From positions 3,402,501-3,466,500 of the forward strand of contig NZ_CP011924.1 in assembly GCF_000238315.3 (NCBI RefSeq): a stretch of 64,000 nucleotides of DNA, in the 5' to 3' direction. Positions 52,668 to 62,039 of this stretch are shown here, piece by piece. Both the position numbers and the translations under genes were made by a program. This stretch comes from Pseudoalteromonas piscicida (GTDB lineage: Bacteria; Pseudomonadota; Gammaproteobacteria; Enterobacterales; Alteromonadaceae). How positions within the stretch are numbered: position 1 is the first letter of the stretch; every line of letters begins with the position of its first letter. The notes under the pieces are model-generated. The model did not search any database and was not told where the DNA came from. It saw only the letters and a program-made list of their open reading frames with translations.

Positions 52668-55600
52668 ATGATCCAAGAATATATTTCTGCTTATCCACAA
52701 GGTATTTCACTTAGTGCACAGCAGCAAAACCAAGGTAATTCATTAGAGCCACTGGCTTTTAATAGTACGCTCTTACGGCTGGATTTTCAGTATAGCGCTG
52801 AGCAGCTACAGGCAAGATTAAACGAAGTAATCGATGACAATATTGTACTAAGTTTTGCATTTACCGAAGTCCCAGGCTTTCGTGGGTTAAGGCAGTTACC
52901 TCAAGAGGTCGCCAAACCAGTGGTTGAGTCAGTGACGCTAGAATCGAGCACCAGCATCAACTTAGCAACATTAGATAGTTTATATCCGCTGTCGTTAAAC
53001 CCGGCATCGGGTCAGAATCTACAAGTAATAAGAGTCGCTCATCAAGACGAGGTTTACCTTTTGGTGCGCACGCATGCGCTATGTGTTGATCTTGTGAGTA
53101 CTGAAAACATTGCGCAACGATTGCTAGCGCAGAACGTTGAGCGTGAGGAAAGTGTTCAATATCCAGATTTTCTCGCTTGGCTTGAAGAGCTGACCAGCAG
53201 TGAAGAATCACTTCAGGGTAAAGCCTATTGGCAGCAATATATTAGTCAACTTAGCACGGCAAAAGATCACTTCGCGTTGCCTTATCATAAGGCCCCTGAG
53301 CAAGGTACATTACAAAGTTTGCAATGCGTTGATGATGACTTACCACAAGCGGTTGCTGACGGCATTACAGCGCTGGCACAACAGTTAGAAGTCGAAGCCG
53401 AAAGTGTTTATTTGTCACTTTGGTGGTTGTTATTAGCACGTATTTCGGGGCAAAGCTTTATTACTAGTATTGGCTATGATCCTCGCAGAATGAGTGAAGA
53501 CCTGGCTGATGCGCTCGGGGTTTATACCCAAGCACTACCCGTTCAAGTACCTGCAGCTGCGATGCAAGTACTGAAAGAATGGATAGGTCAGTTTGCTTTC
53601 ACGCTAGAACAACATAATGAGTGGGCTGAATGTTTTGAAAGTCCTGAGGGCTTAGCAACAAGTAGCATGATGACTCAGTTCGCTTCTACACTTGCGAGTG
53701 TTGAAGCCACAGCAGTGACGGCTGATAATGCTGAGTTGAGTTTAACCATTGCTGATGACCGCGTTAGGTTGCAATTTAATAGTGCTGCGTATTCTCATCA
53801 AGCTGCTACCTTGTTACTGGAGCAATTTGTGTATTTACTCGCTCAGGCACCGCAAAAGTTGGCGACTCCAGTGAGTGAAATTTCATTAGTTACGCCATTG
53901 GAGCAGCAGCGTTTTGTTGAATTGAATGCCGATAAAGGGGTAACAGCCTCTCATATCTTTGAACAGCTCGATTATTTTGCTGATGCTAACAGTGAGCATG
54001 TGGCTTTGGTCGATGGCGCGCATGCTCTGAGCTATAACCAGCTCGTGACTTTAGTTAATAAATTGGCTCAAACATTACAAGCTCAAAGTATAAAGCAGGG
54101 TGATATTGTGCTGTTATCACTGCCTAGAGGTTGGCAGCAGGTCGTTACGCTGTTGGCCGTGATGCGAGCTGGTGCAGCATATTGCCCTATCGACCCGAGT
54201 TGGCCAGAAGCGCGTAAGCAGCGTGTACTAGAAGCTGCCAGTGCCACAATTCATATCCATGAGCAAAATATTGAGCAGTTACTACTTGATGCGCAACAAC
54301 TTGAGCTTGATGCGGGTGTCTTGCCAGAAATAAGCTTGGATAACACCGCCTATGTGCTATTTACGTCGGGTTCGACGGGGGTACCAAAAGGCGTGGCGAT
54401 TGCACACCGACAACTTGCGCAGTACTGTGCGGCCTCATCCCATGCTTTAGGCTTACAAGAGAATCAACGCTTTGGCTTAACGTCGACCGTAGCGGCTGAT
54501 ATTGGCAATACAACATTGTTTAATGCGTTTTACAACGGTGCAAGTTTAGTTGTAGCGAATGAGCAAGAAATGCTTGATGGTGAGGCATTTGGTCGCTTTG
54601 TGGCAGAGCAAGACGTTGATTGCGTAAAAATAGTACCTTCTCACTTGCAAGCGTTACTAGAAGTCGTACCGGCGCGTCTTCCAAGTAAATTGATCCTTGG
54701 TGGGGAAGCGGCAAAACCTACGTTGATCCAAAAAGTGCATAAGCTTGCCCCACAGGCACAGGTATTTAATCACTACGGCCCAACTGAAACGACGGTCGGT
54801 GTGATGTCACACCAATACGAAAATAATGTGCGCTTTGATGCTGCGGTACCTAGATTAAGTCATGTTTTCTCTGGTACTCAAATTTTTATCTTAGACTCCC
54901 AAGATGCACTGTGTGCTACTGGTGAGCAGGGTGAGCTTTGTATCGCTGGTCAGCAATTGTCTCCCGGCTACATTAACGTGGGGTCCGACGATGCGTTTGT
55001 AAGTAACAGCCAATGGGCTGAGCGAGTCTATCGAACTGGAGATCTCGCTCGTTATCTACCGGATGGCTCCATTAGCTTATCTGGTCGTAAAGATGACCAA
55101 GTTCAGATCCGTGGATTCAGGGTGGAACCTAACGAGGTGGCACAGTCAATTTCTCAGCACTTGGCAAGTATCGATTGCTTTGTTGCTGTACAACATTATG
55201 GCAACGAGGCTGTATTGGTTGCCTTTCTTACTCAGTATCTGGACAAACAAACTACCCCGGCAGAGCTGCTTACAGGACAAGACAATTTGGCGCTGCAAAC
55301 GCAACTACGTGACGTGTTGCCTGATGCAATGGTACCGGCATTCTTTGTCAGCATAGCTGAGCTGCCTTTACTGGCTAATGGTAAAGTGGACCGCCAAGGT
55401 CTACCTAAGATTGCTGATCTTACATTGTCTACCTATGTAGCCCCGAATAGTCAGTTGGAAACCTTGCTGGCGTCAACACTGGCGAAGATTTTAGAAGTGG
55501 AACGAGTCAGTTGTGATGCGAGCTTCTTTGATTTGGGTGGTCATTCGCTATCAGCCATCAAATTTGCGACGCGGATTAAGAAATTACTATTACTCAACGT

Positions 55601-55778
55601 TGAGCCTGGTGTGGTCTTTGACAATCCAAGTATTCAATCTTTGGCGCAAGCACTAAATAACTTAAGTGGCGATCCGTCTAGATTGGAGAAATTAGCATTG
55701 ACGCAAATTAAACTGGCAACGCTGACCCCTGAGCAGCAAGCAGCATTGCGTGAAAAAATGGGTCTGAAAGCCACATAA
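52668..55778 (+). CDS. Stand-alone NRPS: degenerate C-like (interface) domain - A(Asp) - T
   Basis: 1036 residues from the ATG at 52668; the GTG at 52659 is too close to the AAGG. Residues 1-400 have a condensation fold, but the HHxxxDG motif is replaced (RTHALCVDLVS around His136), so it should not form peptide bonds. C-fold domains without this motif, called interface domains, are known to partner stand-alone siderophore beta-hydroxylases. The adenylation domain (about 420-900) has the pocket D-I-T-K-I-G-H-V-G-K, an Asp code. The carrier has Ser960 (LGGHS). It is a self-contained Asp-loading unit, probably acting with the hydroxylase encoded just upstream and delivering beta-hydroxyaspartate to C domains of other proteins. 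Confidence 0.88.
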   Translation: MIQEYISAYPQGISLSAQQQNQGNSLEPLAFNSTLLRLDFQYSAEQLQARLNEVIDDNIVLSFAFTEVPGFRGLRQLPQEVAKPVVESVTLESSTSINLATLDSLYPLSLNPASGQNLQVIRVAHQDEVYLLVRTHALCVDLVSTENIAQRLLAQNVEREESVQYPDFLAWLEELTSSEESLQGKAYWQQYISQLSTAKDHFALPYHKAPEQGTLQSLQCVDDDLPQAVADGITALAQQLEVEAESVYLSLWWLLLARISGQSFITSIGYDPRRMSEDLADALGVYTQALPVQVPAAAMQVLKEWIGQFAFTLEQHNEWAECFESPEGLATSSMMTQFASTLASVEATAVTADNAELSLTIADDRVRLQFNSAAYSHQAATLLLEQFVYLLAQAPQKLATPVSEISLVTPLEQQRFVELNADKGVTASHIFEQLDYFADANSEHVALVDGAHALSYNQLVTLVNKLAQTLQAQSIKQGDIVLLSLPRGWQQVVTLLAVMRAGAAYCPIDPSWPEARKQRVLEAASATIHIHEQNIEQLLLDAQQLELDAGVLPEISLDNTAYVLFTSGSTGVPKGVAIAHRQLAQYCAASSHALGLQENQRFGLTSTVAADIGNTTLFNAFYNGASLVVANEQEMLDGEAFGRFVAEQDVDCVKIVPSHLQALLEVVPARLPSKLILGGEAAKPTLIQKVHKLAPQAQVFNHYGPTETTVGVMSHQYENNVRFDAAVPRLSHVFSGTQIFILDSQDALCATGEQGELCIAGQQLSPGYINVGSDDAFVSNSQWAERVYRTGDLARYLPDGSISLSGRKDDQVQIRGFRVEPNEVAQSISQHLASIDCFVAVQHYGNEAVLVAFLTQYLDKQTTPAELLTGQDNLALQTQLRDVLPDAMVPAFFVSIAELPLLANGKVDRQGLPKIADLTLSTYVAPNSQLETLLASTLAKILEVERVSCDASFFDLGGHSLSAIKFATRIKKLLLLNVEPGVVFDNPSIQSLAQALNNLSGDPSRLEKLALTQIKLATLTPEQQAALREKMGLKAT

Positions 55779-55821
55779 ATATCAAAGTGAAGGCGTAGCT
55801 TTCGATGATCTTTAGACTATG

Positions 55822-55851
55822 AAGTGGGAGCCAGCGGCTCCCACTTTTATT
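55822..55851 (+). terminator. Terminator-like hairpin between Asp module and terminal NRPS
   Basis: AAGTGGGAGCC and GGCTCCCACTT form a perfect 11-bp stem with a 3-nt loop, followed by TTATTTTT. It ends just before the first plausible start of the terminal NRPS gene. No iron-starvation promoter is seen between them, so read-through or processing is likely. Confidence 0.82.
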
Positions 55852-55866
55852 TTTATGAGTATGTGT

Positions 55867-58800
55867 ATGTCAAATAATGAGTTAGCGGATGAATTGGTAG
55901 ATGGACTTGATTTGGACCTGTTGGCGCAGTTATGGAATGAACCTGAAGTAGAGGATGAAGTGACAGGGGTTGTTGCAACAGAGAGGGTTTCGGGTGTACT
56001 TTCATTGCAACAAAAACGCTTATGGCTGCTCCAGCAAATAGACCCACAAAGTAATGCTTACGACGTATTACGTACATATCATGCGCCTATTGCATTAGAT
56101 CTTACTCGGTTGCAATCAGCATTGGACGCACTAGTCGAATGCCATGAGATCTTTCGTACCTTTTATCAGTTCGATGGCACTGCAACTCAGGTCGTTGCCT
56201 CTGCATGTAAGGTGCCGCTCACCATTATTGATATAGACTCGATATTAGATAGCCAATCACTCCTTGAACAAGCTGCGGTGAAGTCATGGTGTAATGTGCC
56301 GTTTAATTTAAGTCAGGTACCACTTTTAAAAGCCGCTTGGGTGAATACTGCACAGGGTGGGTATTTATTACTACGGAATCACCATATTGTCAGTGATGCT
56401 TGGTCAAAAATACTGATATTAAAAGATTTATTAGCCGCATATCAGGGAAAAGCATTGGTCAAACCAAGTTGCCGCTACTTAGATTATGCAACGTGGCAAA
56501 GTGAATACCTTGCTCATGACAGTGCCAATGAAACGCTGACTTATTGGCGGGAGTACATTAAACAGCAGCCTCAGCCAATCAACTTGCCGAGCAAGGAATC
56601 AACGACAACGCTTTCCTCTTTCCCTGTAATGCTCAGTCACCGGCTATCTGAGCAGCAAGTCCAGCAGGTTAACGCTTTTTGTCAGCGTCATGGCTGTACT
56701 TCAGCGGCCGTTTTTATGACTTTATTGCAAGCAACATTAAGCCGTTTTAGCAGCACGCAAGACTTTTTGATTGGTTCGCCAACCGCTGCTCGAAATCTGC
56801 CTGAACTCGCTGATGTAGTGGGTTGCTTTATGAATACGCAGCTCTATAAAAATGAAGTTCGTGAGGGAGTGACATTCACCGATGCCGTCAACCAAAACCA
56901 GCGCCATACCCTAAGGCTGATAAACGAAGATCAAGTTCCGTTTGAGTGGCTTGCAGAGCAATTAGATTGGCCTGTATTAGCGGATAGGCATCCGCACTTT
57001 CAAGTTCTGTTTAATTACTTACAAAGTGACACTGTTCCAAGCAATGACATGGCGCTGGCACTACGCCCAATAAATGTTGAGAGTCAGGTTGCTAAGTTTG
57101 AATTATCATTGGACGTGAGCGTGCAAGATGGGAATATCGAGCTTTACTTCGAAGCTGATGGTGCTATGTATCGCGCGGCTTTATTAGATCAGCTCTTAAC
57201 CTGTTACCTGAACTTACTGGATGCATTGATCAGCAAGCCTGAAACGGCCATTAATGACATAGTTGTCTATCAACCAGACGCTACATTGTGTGCATCACGA
57301 CAAACTAACGAAGTGGCTACAGTCGTCGAATTGATTAAACAGCAACAGATCCCTTTGGCTGCAATTGCATTGCAAGATGACAGCGGTGCCAAGCTGAATT
57401 ACGAAACGTTACTGCAACTAAGTGACAACTTTGCAAACTTCCTTATCGAACAAGGCGTGCAATCCGAGGATAGAGTGGCGGTGGTCGTCTCGCGCCAAGT
57501 AGATATGGTTGTTGCACTGCTCGGATGTATGCAGGCAGGTGTGGTCTATGTCCCCGTAGATCCCAATATGCCTCATCAGCGGCAACAATTAATCTTTGCA
57601 TCGAGTGCTGCAAGGGCTATCGTGACCAACTTAGAAGATATATTTAACCCAAGTGGATTACCGGTTTGGTCGATTGCAAAAGTGAATCGAACACGATATC
57701 AAGACCATAAGACGTCACCGCCGGTCTGTGCCCAGCAGGTTGCTTATATTTTATACACCTCAGGCTCCACAGGACAGCCGAAGGGGGTCGCAATTACCCA
57801 CGGCAATCTGGTTAATTTTATCTTAGCAATGAAATCCCAATTTTCGCTCACTCAAGATTCAAAATGGTTGGCTTTAACTGCGCTTGGTTTTGATATTTCG
57901 GGCTTAGAGTTATATCTGCCATTGGTTTGCGGTGCACAAGTTAGGATTGCAGATTCTGTATTCAGTTTGAAAGCATGTGACTTGGAGGGAGTTAGTCATA
58001 TTCAAGCCACTCCTGCGGGATGGCAGGGGCTACTGGCTAAAGCACTGCTTTTACATCCTGTCGTTGGGTTATGCGGTGGAGAAGCATTACCTCCTGTGTT
58101 GGCTCAAGCATTAAAAGCCAAGCAAGTTGTGCTTTATAACATGTATGGCCCTACTGAAACCACGGTATGGTCTTCATGCCATCGGGTACAGGATAATATT
58201 CATCTTGGTTTCCCAATTCGTAATACACAGTTATATGTTTTAGATAGCTATCTGAATGTGTGCCCAGCGGGAGTTGCCGGAGAGCTTTACATTGGTGGTG
58301 CAGGGTTAGCGCGAGGTTACATGGAGCAACCAGCGTTGACTGCACAGCTATTTATTGCAAATCCTTTTTCCAGTGTCGGCGAGCGACTCTATCGCACGGG
58401 AGATTTGGTTGAGCGTAACGAACACAACGAGCTGCGCTTTCTGGGGCGGACAGATCATCAAGTGAAGATCCGTGGACACCGTATAGAAACGGGGGAAATT
58501 GAAAGCCAGTTGTTAAGGGTGGAAGGAGTCAATCAAGCGGTAGTGGTCGCGCATGGTGATGATAATGATAAACGACTTGTTGCTTATGTTTGCACGCAGA
58601 CGTTAAGTCGCGGCCAAATAACAGCAGCTGTCAGTGATTTGTTACCCAGTTATATGGTGCCAGAACAAATCATCTTGTTAGAAGCGTTACCGCTTAATCA
58701 CAGTGGCAAGGTGGATAGAAAAGCGTTACCCAAACCGTTGCAGGAAAGTCGTCAGGGAACGCAACCTCAAGGTCATCTGGAACAAGCGCTAGCTAGAGTA

Positions 58801-59823
58801 TGGCAGCAAGTGCTGCAGGTTAACCAAGTATATCGAGAAGATAACTTCTTTGCGTTGGGTGGAAACTCCATTCATGCGTTACGTATGGTGCATCAATGGC
58901 AAAAATTAGCTCGACCAGAGCCTTTACTCGCACAAGCTATTTGGCAAGCAGATAACTTGCGTGATTTGGCTCAGCAAATTGCGCTTTCCAAACAATCTAA
59001 TATTTGTGACATTTTACCTGAATCTGCATCATCGAAGTCATATCGCGATTTGCTGATATGTCTTCATGACGGTCGCGGTTTTACTATGTCATACAGACCG
59101 CTTGCTATGGCGTTGCCTGAATATATTCGCTGTATCGGCATTACCCCTGATCTTGCGTTATCACAACAAGATGATTTTAGTACTTTGGCGCATCGCTATG
59201 CGGATCAGCTCGGAGATCTTAGCCAGTATCAGAACATTTATGTACTTGGCTGGTCTTTGGGAGGAGCGATAGCATTACAGTTGGTTGAAGCGCTAACAGG
59301 GAGAAATACACGCGTAAACAGTATGCTGTTAATTGATAGTTGGGACCCGTTCGAACCAACCAATGCCCAACCAGAAAGTTGGCGTGATTATATTTTAACA
59401 AGGCTCTCGGAGAGCATCGCTGCTCCAAACTCTGAAGCTGAGTTTTATCAAGCGGTTGCTCAGTTTCCTTGGTCTGATGGAGGTTCAGTGGCAGAAAGAG
59501 CTGACGATATCACGCGTTTTCTTCTAGAGCATATTGATGTGCTTGAAGAAAGTGTTGCAGCTATGCCTACCACCGAAATAGTGCAAACCTTAGAGCAGAC
59601 TTATTTATTGCGCTGTGCTGGTCGTCATGCTCTTAACTATCGGCAAGGTGATGGTGTTGACTATTACACTGTGTGGAGTAACGAGCGTGATGTAGGAGTT
59701 GCAAAACGATTTTGTCAGCGTCTGGATATTCAACACTCGGATTATGTTGATGCTGATCATATGCAGATTATCTCGCATCCCAGTGTTATTGAAACTGTAC
59801 AAAAAGTAATGAGTGTTGAATAA
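55867..59823 (+). CDS. Terminal NRPS: C-A(Gly)-T-TE
   Basis: 1318 residues if started at the ATG at 55867 (GAG 7 nt upstream). ATGs at 55855 and 55861 are alternatives, and a start at 55819 lies inside a hairpin. An acidic N-terminus (NNELADELVDGLDLDLL) precedes a condensation domain with HHIVSDA at 172. The adenylation domain has the pocket D-I-L-Q-L-G-M-V-W-K, a Gly code. Carrier Ser1001 (LGGNS). A thioesterase (about 1055-1318) has Ser1130 in GWSLGG and a His in DADHMQIISH. It adds glycine last and releases the product by hydrolysis or cyclisation; which one cannot be told. Confidence 0.92.
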   Translation: MSNNELADELVDGLDLDLLAQLWNEPEVEDEVTGVVATERVSGVLSLQQKRLWLLQQIDPQSNAYDVLRTYHAPIALDLTRLQSALDALVECHEIFRTFYQFDGTATQVVASACKVPLTIIDIDSILDSQSLLEQAAVKSWCNVPFNLSQVPLLKAAWVNTAQGGYLLLRNHHIVSDAWSKILILKDLLAAYQGKALVKPSCRYLDYATWQSEYLAHDSANETLTYWREYIKQQPQPINLPSKESTTTLSSFPVMLSHRLSEQQVQQVNAFCQRHGCTSAAVFMTLLQATLSRFSSTQDFLIGSPTAARNLPELADVVGCFMNTQLYKNEVREGVTFTDAVNQNQRHTLRLINEDQVPFEWLAEQLDWPVLADRHPHFQVLFNYLQSDTVPSNDMALALRPINVESQVAKFELSLDVSVQDGNIELYFEADGAMYRAALLDQLLTCYLNLLDALISKPETAINDIVVYQPDATLCASRQTNEVATVVELIKQQQIPLAAIALQDDSGAKLNYETLLQLSDNFANFLIEQGVQSEDRVAVVVSRQVDMVVALLGCMQAGVVYVPVDPNMPHQRQQLIFASSAARAIVTNLEDIFNPSGLPVWSIAKVNRTRYQDHKTSPPVCAQQVAYILYTSGSTGQPKGVAITHGNLVNFILAMKSQFSLTQDSKWLALTALGFDISGLELYLPLVCGAQVRIADSVFSLKACDLEGVSHIQATPAGWQGLLAKALLLHPVVGLCGGEALPPVLAQALKAKQVVLYNMYGPTETTVWSSCHRVQDNIHLGFPIRNTQLYVLDSYLNVCPAGVAGELYIGGAGLARGYMEQPALTAQLFIANPFSSVGERLYRTGDLVERNEHNELRFLGRTDHQVKIRGHRIETGEIESQLLRVEGVNQAVVVAHGDDNDKRLVAYVCTQTLSRGQITAAVSDLLPSYMVPEQIILLEALPLNHSGKVDRKALPKPLQESRQGTQPQGHLEQALARVWQQVLQVNQVYREDNFFALGGNSIHALRMVHQWQKLARPEPLLAQAIWQADNLRDLAQQIALSKQSNICDILPESASSKSYRDLLICLHDGRGFTMSYRPLAMALPEYIRCIGITPDLALSQQDDFSTLAHRYADQLGDLSQYQNIYVLGWSLGGAIALQLVEALTGRNTRVNSMLLIDSWDPFEPTNAQPESWRDYILTRLSESIAAPNSEAEFYQAVAQFPWSDGGSVAERADDITRFLLEHIDVLEESVAAMPTTEIVQTLEQTYLLRCAGRHALNYRQGDGVDYYTVWSNERDVGVAKRFCQRLDIQHSDYVDADHMQIISHPSVIETVQKVMSVE

Positions 59824-59832
59824 AATCAAATT

Positions 59833-59851
59833 GTAAATGATAACTGTTTTC
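59833..59851 (+). promoter_or_regulatory. Possible Fur box before the second TonB receptor
   Basis: GTAAATGATAACTGTTTTC matches the 19-bp Fur consensus at 13 of 19 positions. It lies 53 bp upstream of the receptor start. The match is moderate. Confidence 0.4.
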
Positions 59852-59904
59852 GTTACTATTGCAGGTAATTAACCCGTGGTTAATATAAAAGGGAGATTAT
59901 TACC

Positions 59905-61986
59905 ATGCATTTTGTAGGTAAGCGAGTGCTTATACTAGTCAGTTGTATCGCAGCACCAGCTTGGTCTGCTGAGCAATCACTGGCAAATGAAGACATTGAA
60001 GTGATAGAAGTGTTGGGGCGGGACTCGGAAAAAAACTTTGCCACCTACACGTATTCAGCGACAAAAACGGCTGCTGATATTTTAGACCTTCCGCAGTCAA
60101 TTAGCGCCGTGACAAAAGAATTAATCAAGCAACAAGGATTGATGCGGCTAAACGACGTGACGCCTTTTGTCAGCGGAGCGAGCGAATTTTCAGTGTATAA
60201 CGACATCACCATCCGAGGCTTTCGCAGTCAAGATGATCGCCGCCTCAATGGTATGCGAACTTATAATGACTTTTGGTCACAAACCGCCATTGCACATGTT
60301 GAGCGAGTAGAGGTGATTAAAGGCCCTGCCTCAGCTATTTTTGGTGATGCCAGCCCAGGTGGTGTAATCAATACCGTAACTAAAAAGCCATTAGCGACTA
60401 GTCGTCATGAATTGAGTGCTCGAGTTGGGAGTTACCAAGAGAAGTATGTTGCACTTGACACCACAGGTGCAATAAATTCATCGGAGTCAGTGCTGTATCG
60501 ACTCAATGTGGGTTATGAAGACTCTGACTCTTTTAGAAACCAAGCATTTAATAAAGGGCTATTAGTGTCACCTAGTGTCACTTTTATTCCCAGTGACACG
60601 CTTAAGCTTAACCTCGAACTGGTGTATTCAGACAGTGAAGGGATCTTAGAACGAGGGCAGCCGAATATCCGTGGTAGCCAGCGTTTGGGCACGATACCGA
60701 TTGAAGTTTCGGCAACACAGCCAGGGGATAAGCTAGATACAGAAAGCTTGATCAGCAGCTTAGCAGTTGACTATCGTTTTAGCGATGCTTGGTGGTTAGC
60801 TGTGCAGTATATGCATCAAAATAGTGATCAAGACTTAGTCGAGCACGGTATTGGAAATTATGCTGATAATTCAGACTCTATCGTCAATTTACACTACATT
60901 GAGCGTGCTTCAGAAGCACAATCAGACTCCTTGTCCAGTTATCTAAATGGCAACTTTTACCTCGGTGATATCGAACACAATGTGGTGATTGGCTATGACT
61001 ATATTGATAGATTTAGAGAATCCAGCCAGCGAGTAGCCAACGATGCGATGCAGTTCGATATTCTAAATCCTGAATACAAGCGCCGCGATACTGATAGCTA
61101 CAATGCAACTCAGCGACCTGTGTTTGGTGGTAACCTACAAAGTGAAGGGATCTATATTCAAGACCGTATGGTATTTGGTCAATGGTCGGTACTGGCGAGC
61201 TTACGTGAAGAAAGTTTTGATCTAGATAATACCGGCGGTGGCTCCTCGAAAGATAGCCAACTGCTACCGCGATTGGGAGCTGTGTATAAGCTATCAGATA
61301 CTCAGAGCCTTTATGCGAGTTGGATGCAGGGCTTTGAGCCTCCTCCTCTATACTCAAATAATCCTGAACAAGGTGGCCCATTTAAACCGCAAGATAGCGA
61401 ATTATATGAGGTCGGCTTTAAAGCGCGTTTATTTAGCGATGATTTACAATTAACCACAGCTATCTATCAAATAACCCGTGAAAATGTCGTGTTATATGAC
61501 GCTGAAGCATCAGCCAAAATCGATTTTGCTCGATATATGTATCGTCAGCGTGGTGCCGAGCAAGCGCGTGGATTTGAGTTCGATCTTAATGGTCAAATCA
61601 CGGAACAACTTTCCGTAATTGCCAATTATGCTTATAACTCAGCGAAAGTAACCAAAGATTTGAATGATAGTGAAGTGGGCAAACGCAAAGAGGGCGCAGC
61701 TAAACATATGGCCACTGTATGGTCACGTTACCAGTTAGATGATAATTGGGCATTTGGGATCGGGGCAAGCTATGTGGGGGAGCGAGCAACCTCCTCTGCA
61801 GGGTTAATATTGCCTAGCTATCTGATCTACAACGCAGGTGTGTACTATCAGGTGGACAGTTGGAAGACCTCCTTGGTGATTGACAATGTGTTCGACAAAG
61901 TACATTGGACCGGTGGCTATAGTTATAGTCAGTTGTTTCCAGGCGATCCACGTAGTGCGAGCTTAACGGTCGACTATCGATTTTAA
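59905..61986 (+). CDS. TonB-dependent siderophore receptor (second)
   Basis: 693 residues with GGGAG upstream and a signal peptide cut after WSA. TonB box near DIEVIEVLG, plug domain (about 50-170; RVEVIKGPASAIFGDASPGG), beta barrel ending in VDYRF. No N-terminal signalling domain. It belongs to the same broad ferric-siderophore receptor family as the other receptor here but is clearly divergent from it. It may import the same chelate, or a related or catecholate one given the entA-like gene nearby. It is followed by a strong hairpin and a PepSY gene. Confidence 0.92.
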   Translation: MHFVGKRVLILVSCIAAPAWSAEQSLANEDIEVIEVLGRDSEKNFATYTYSATKTAADILDLPQSISAVTKELIKQQGLMRLNDVTPFVSGASEFSVYNDITIRGFRSQDDRRLNGMRTYNDFWSQTAIAHVERVEVIKGPASAIFGDASPGGVINTVTKKPLATSRHELSARVGSYQEKYVALDTTGAINSSESVLYRLNVGYEDSDSFRNQAFNKGLLVSPSVTFIPSDTLKLNLELVYSDSEGILERGQPNIRGSQRLGTIPIEVSATQPGDKLDTESLISSLAVDYRFSDAWWLAVQYMHQNSDQDLVEHGIGNYADNSDSIVNLHYIERASEAQSDSLSSYLNGNFYLGDIEHNVVIGYDYIDRFRESSQRVANDAMQFDILNPEYKRRDTDSYNATQRPVFGGNLQSEGIYIQDRMVFGQWSVLASLREESFDLDNTGGGSSKDSQLLPRLGAVYKLSDTQSLYASWMQGFEPPPLYSNNPEQGGPFKPQDSELYEVGFKARLFSDDLQLTTAIYQITRENVVLYDAEASAKIDFARYMYRQRGAEQARGFEFDLNGQITEQLSVIANYAYNSAKVTKDLNDSEVGKRKEGAAKHMATVWSRYQLDDNWAFGIGASYVGERATSSAGLILPSYLIYNAGVYYQVDSWKTSLVIDNVFDKVHWTGGYSYSQLFPGDPRSASLTVDYRF

Positions 61987-61994
61987 ACAGGGAG

Positions 61995-62028
61995 AGAGCA
62001 GTTGGCTTTTTAGCCAACTGCTCTTTTT
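61995..62028 (+). terminator. Terminator between receptor and PepSY genes
   Basis: AGAGCAGTTGGCT and AGCCAACTGCTCT form a perfect 13-bp stem with a short T loop, followed by five T. The PepSY gene starts 12 bp later with a strong AGGAG, so some read-through is likely. Confidence 0.88.
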
Positions 62029-62039
62029 AGGAGAAAAGA

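Noticed and set aside
22581..59823. Identification of the product as alterobactin or pseudoalterobactin
   Set aside because: Those compounds carry dihydroxybenzoyl groups, whereas this line starts with a fatty acyl ligase and includes a PKS module; the predicted residue order does not match what I recall of them.
59833..59856. GTAAAT...CGTT before the second receptor as a sigma promoter
   Set aside because: The spacer is 12 nt rather than 16 and the -10 is CGTT rather than CGTC, so it does not fit the four consistent sites.
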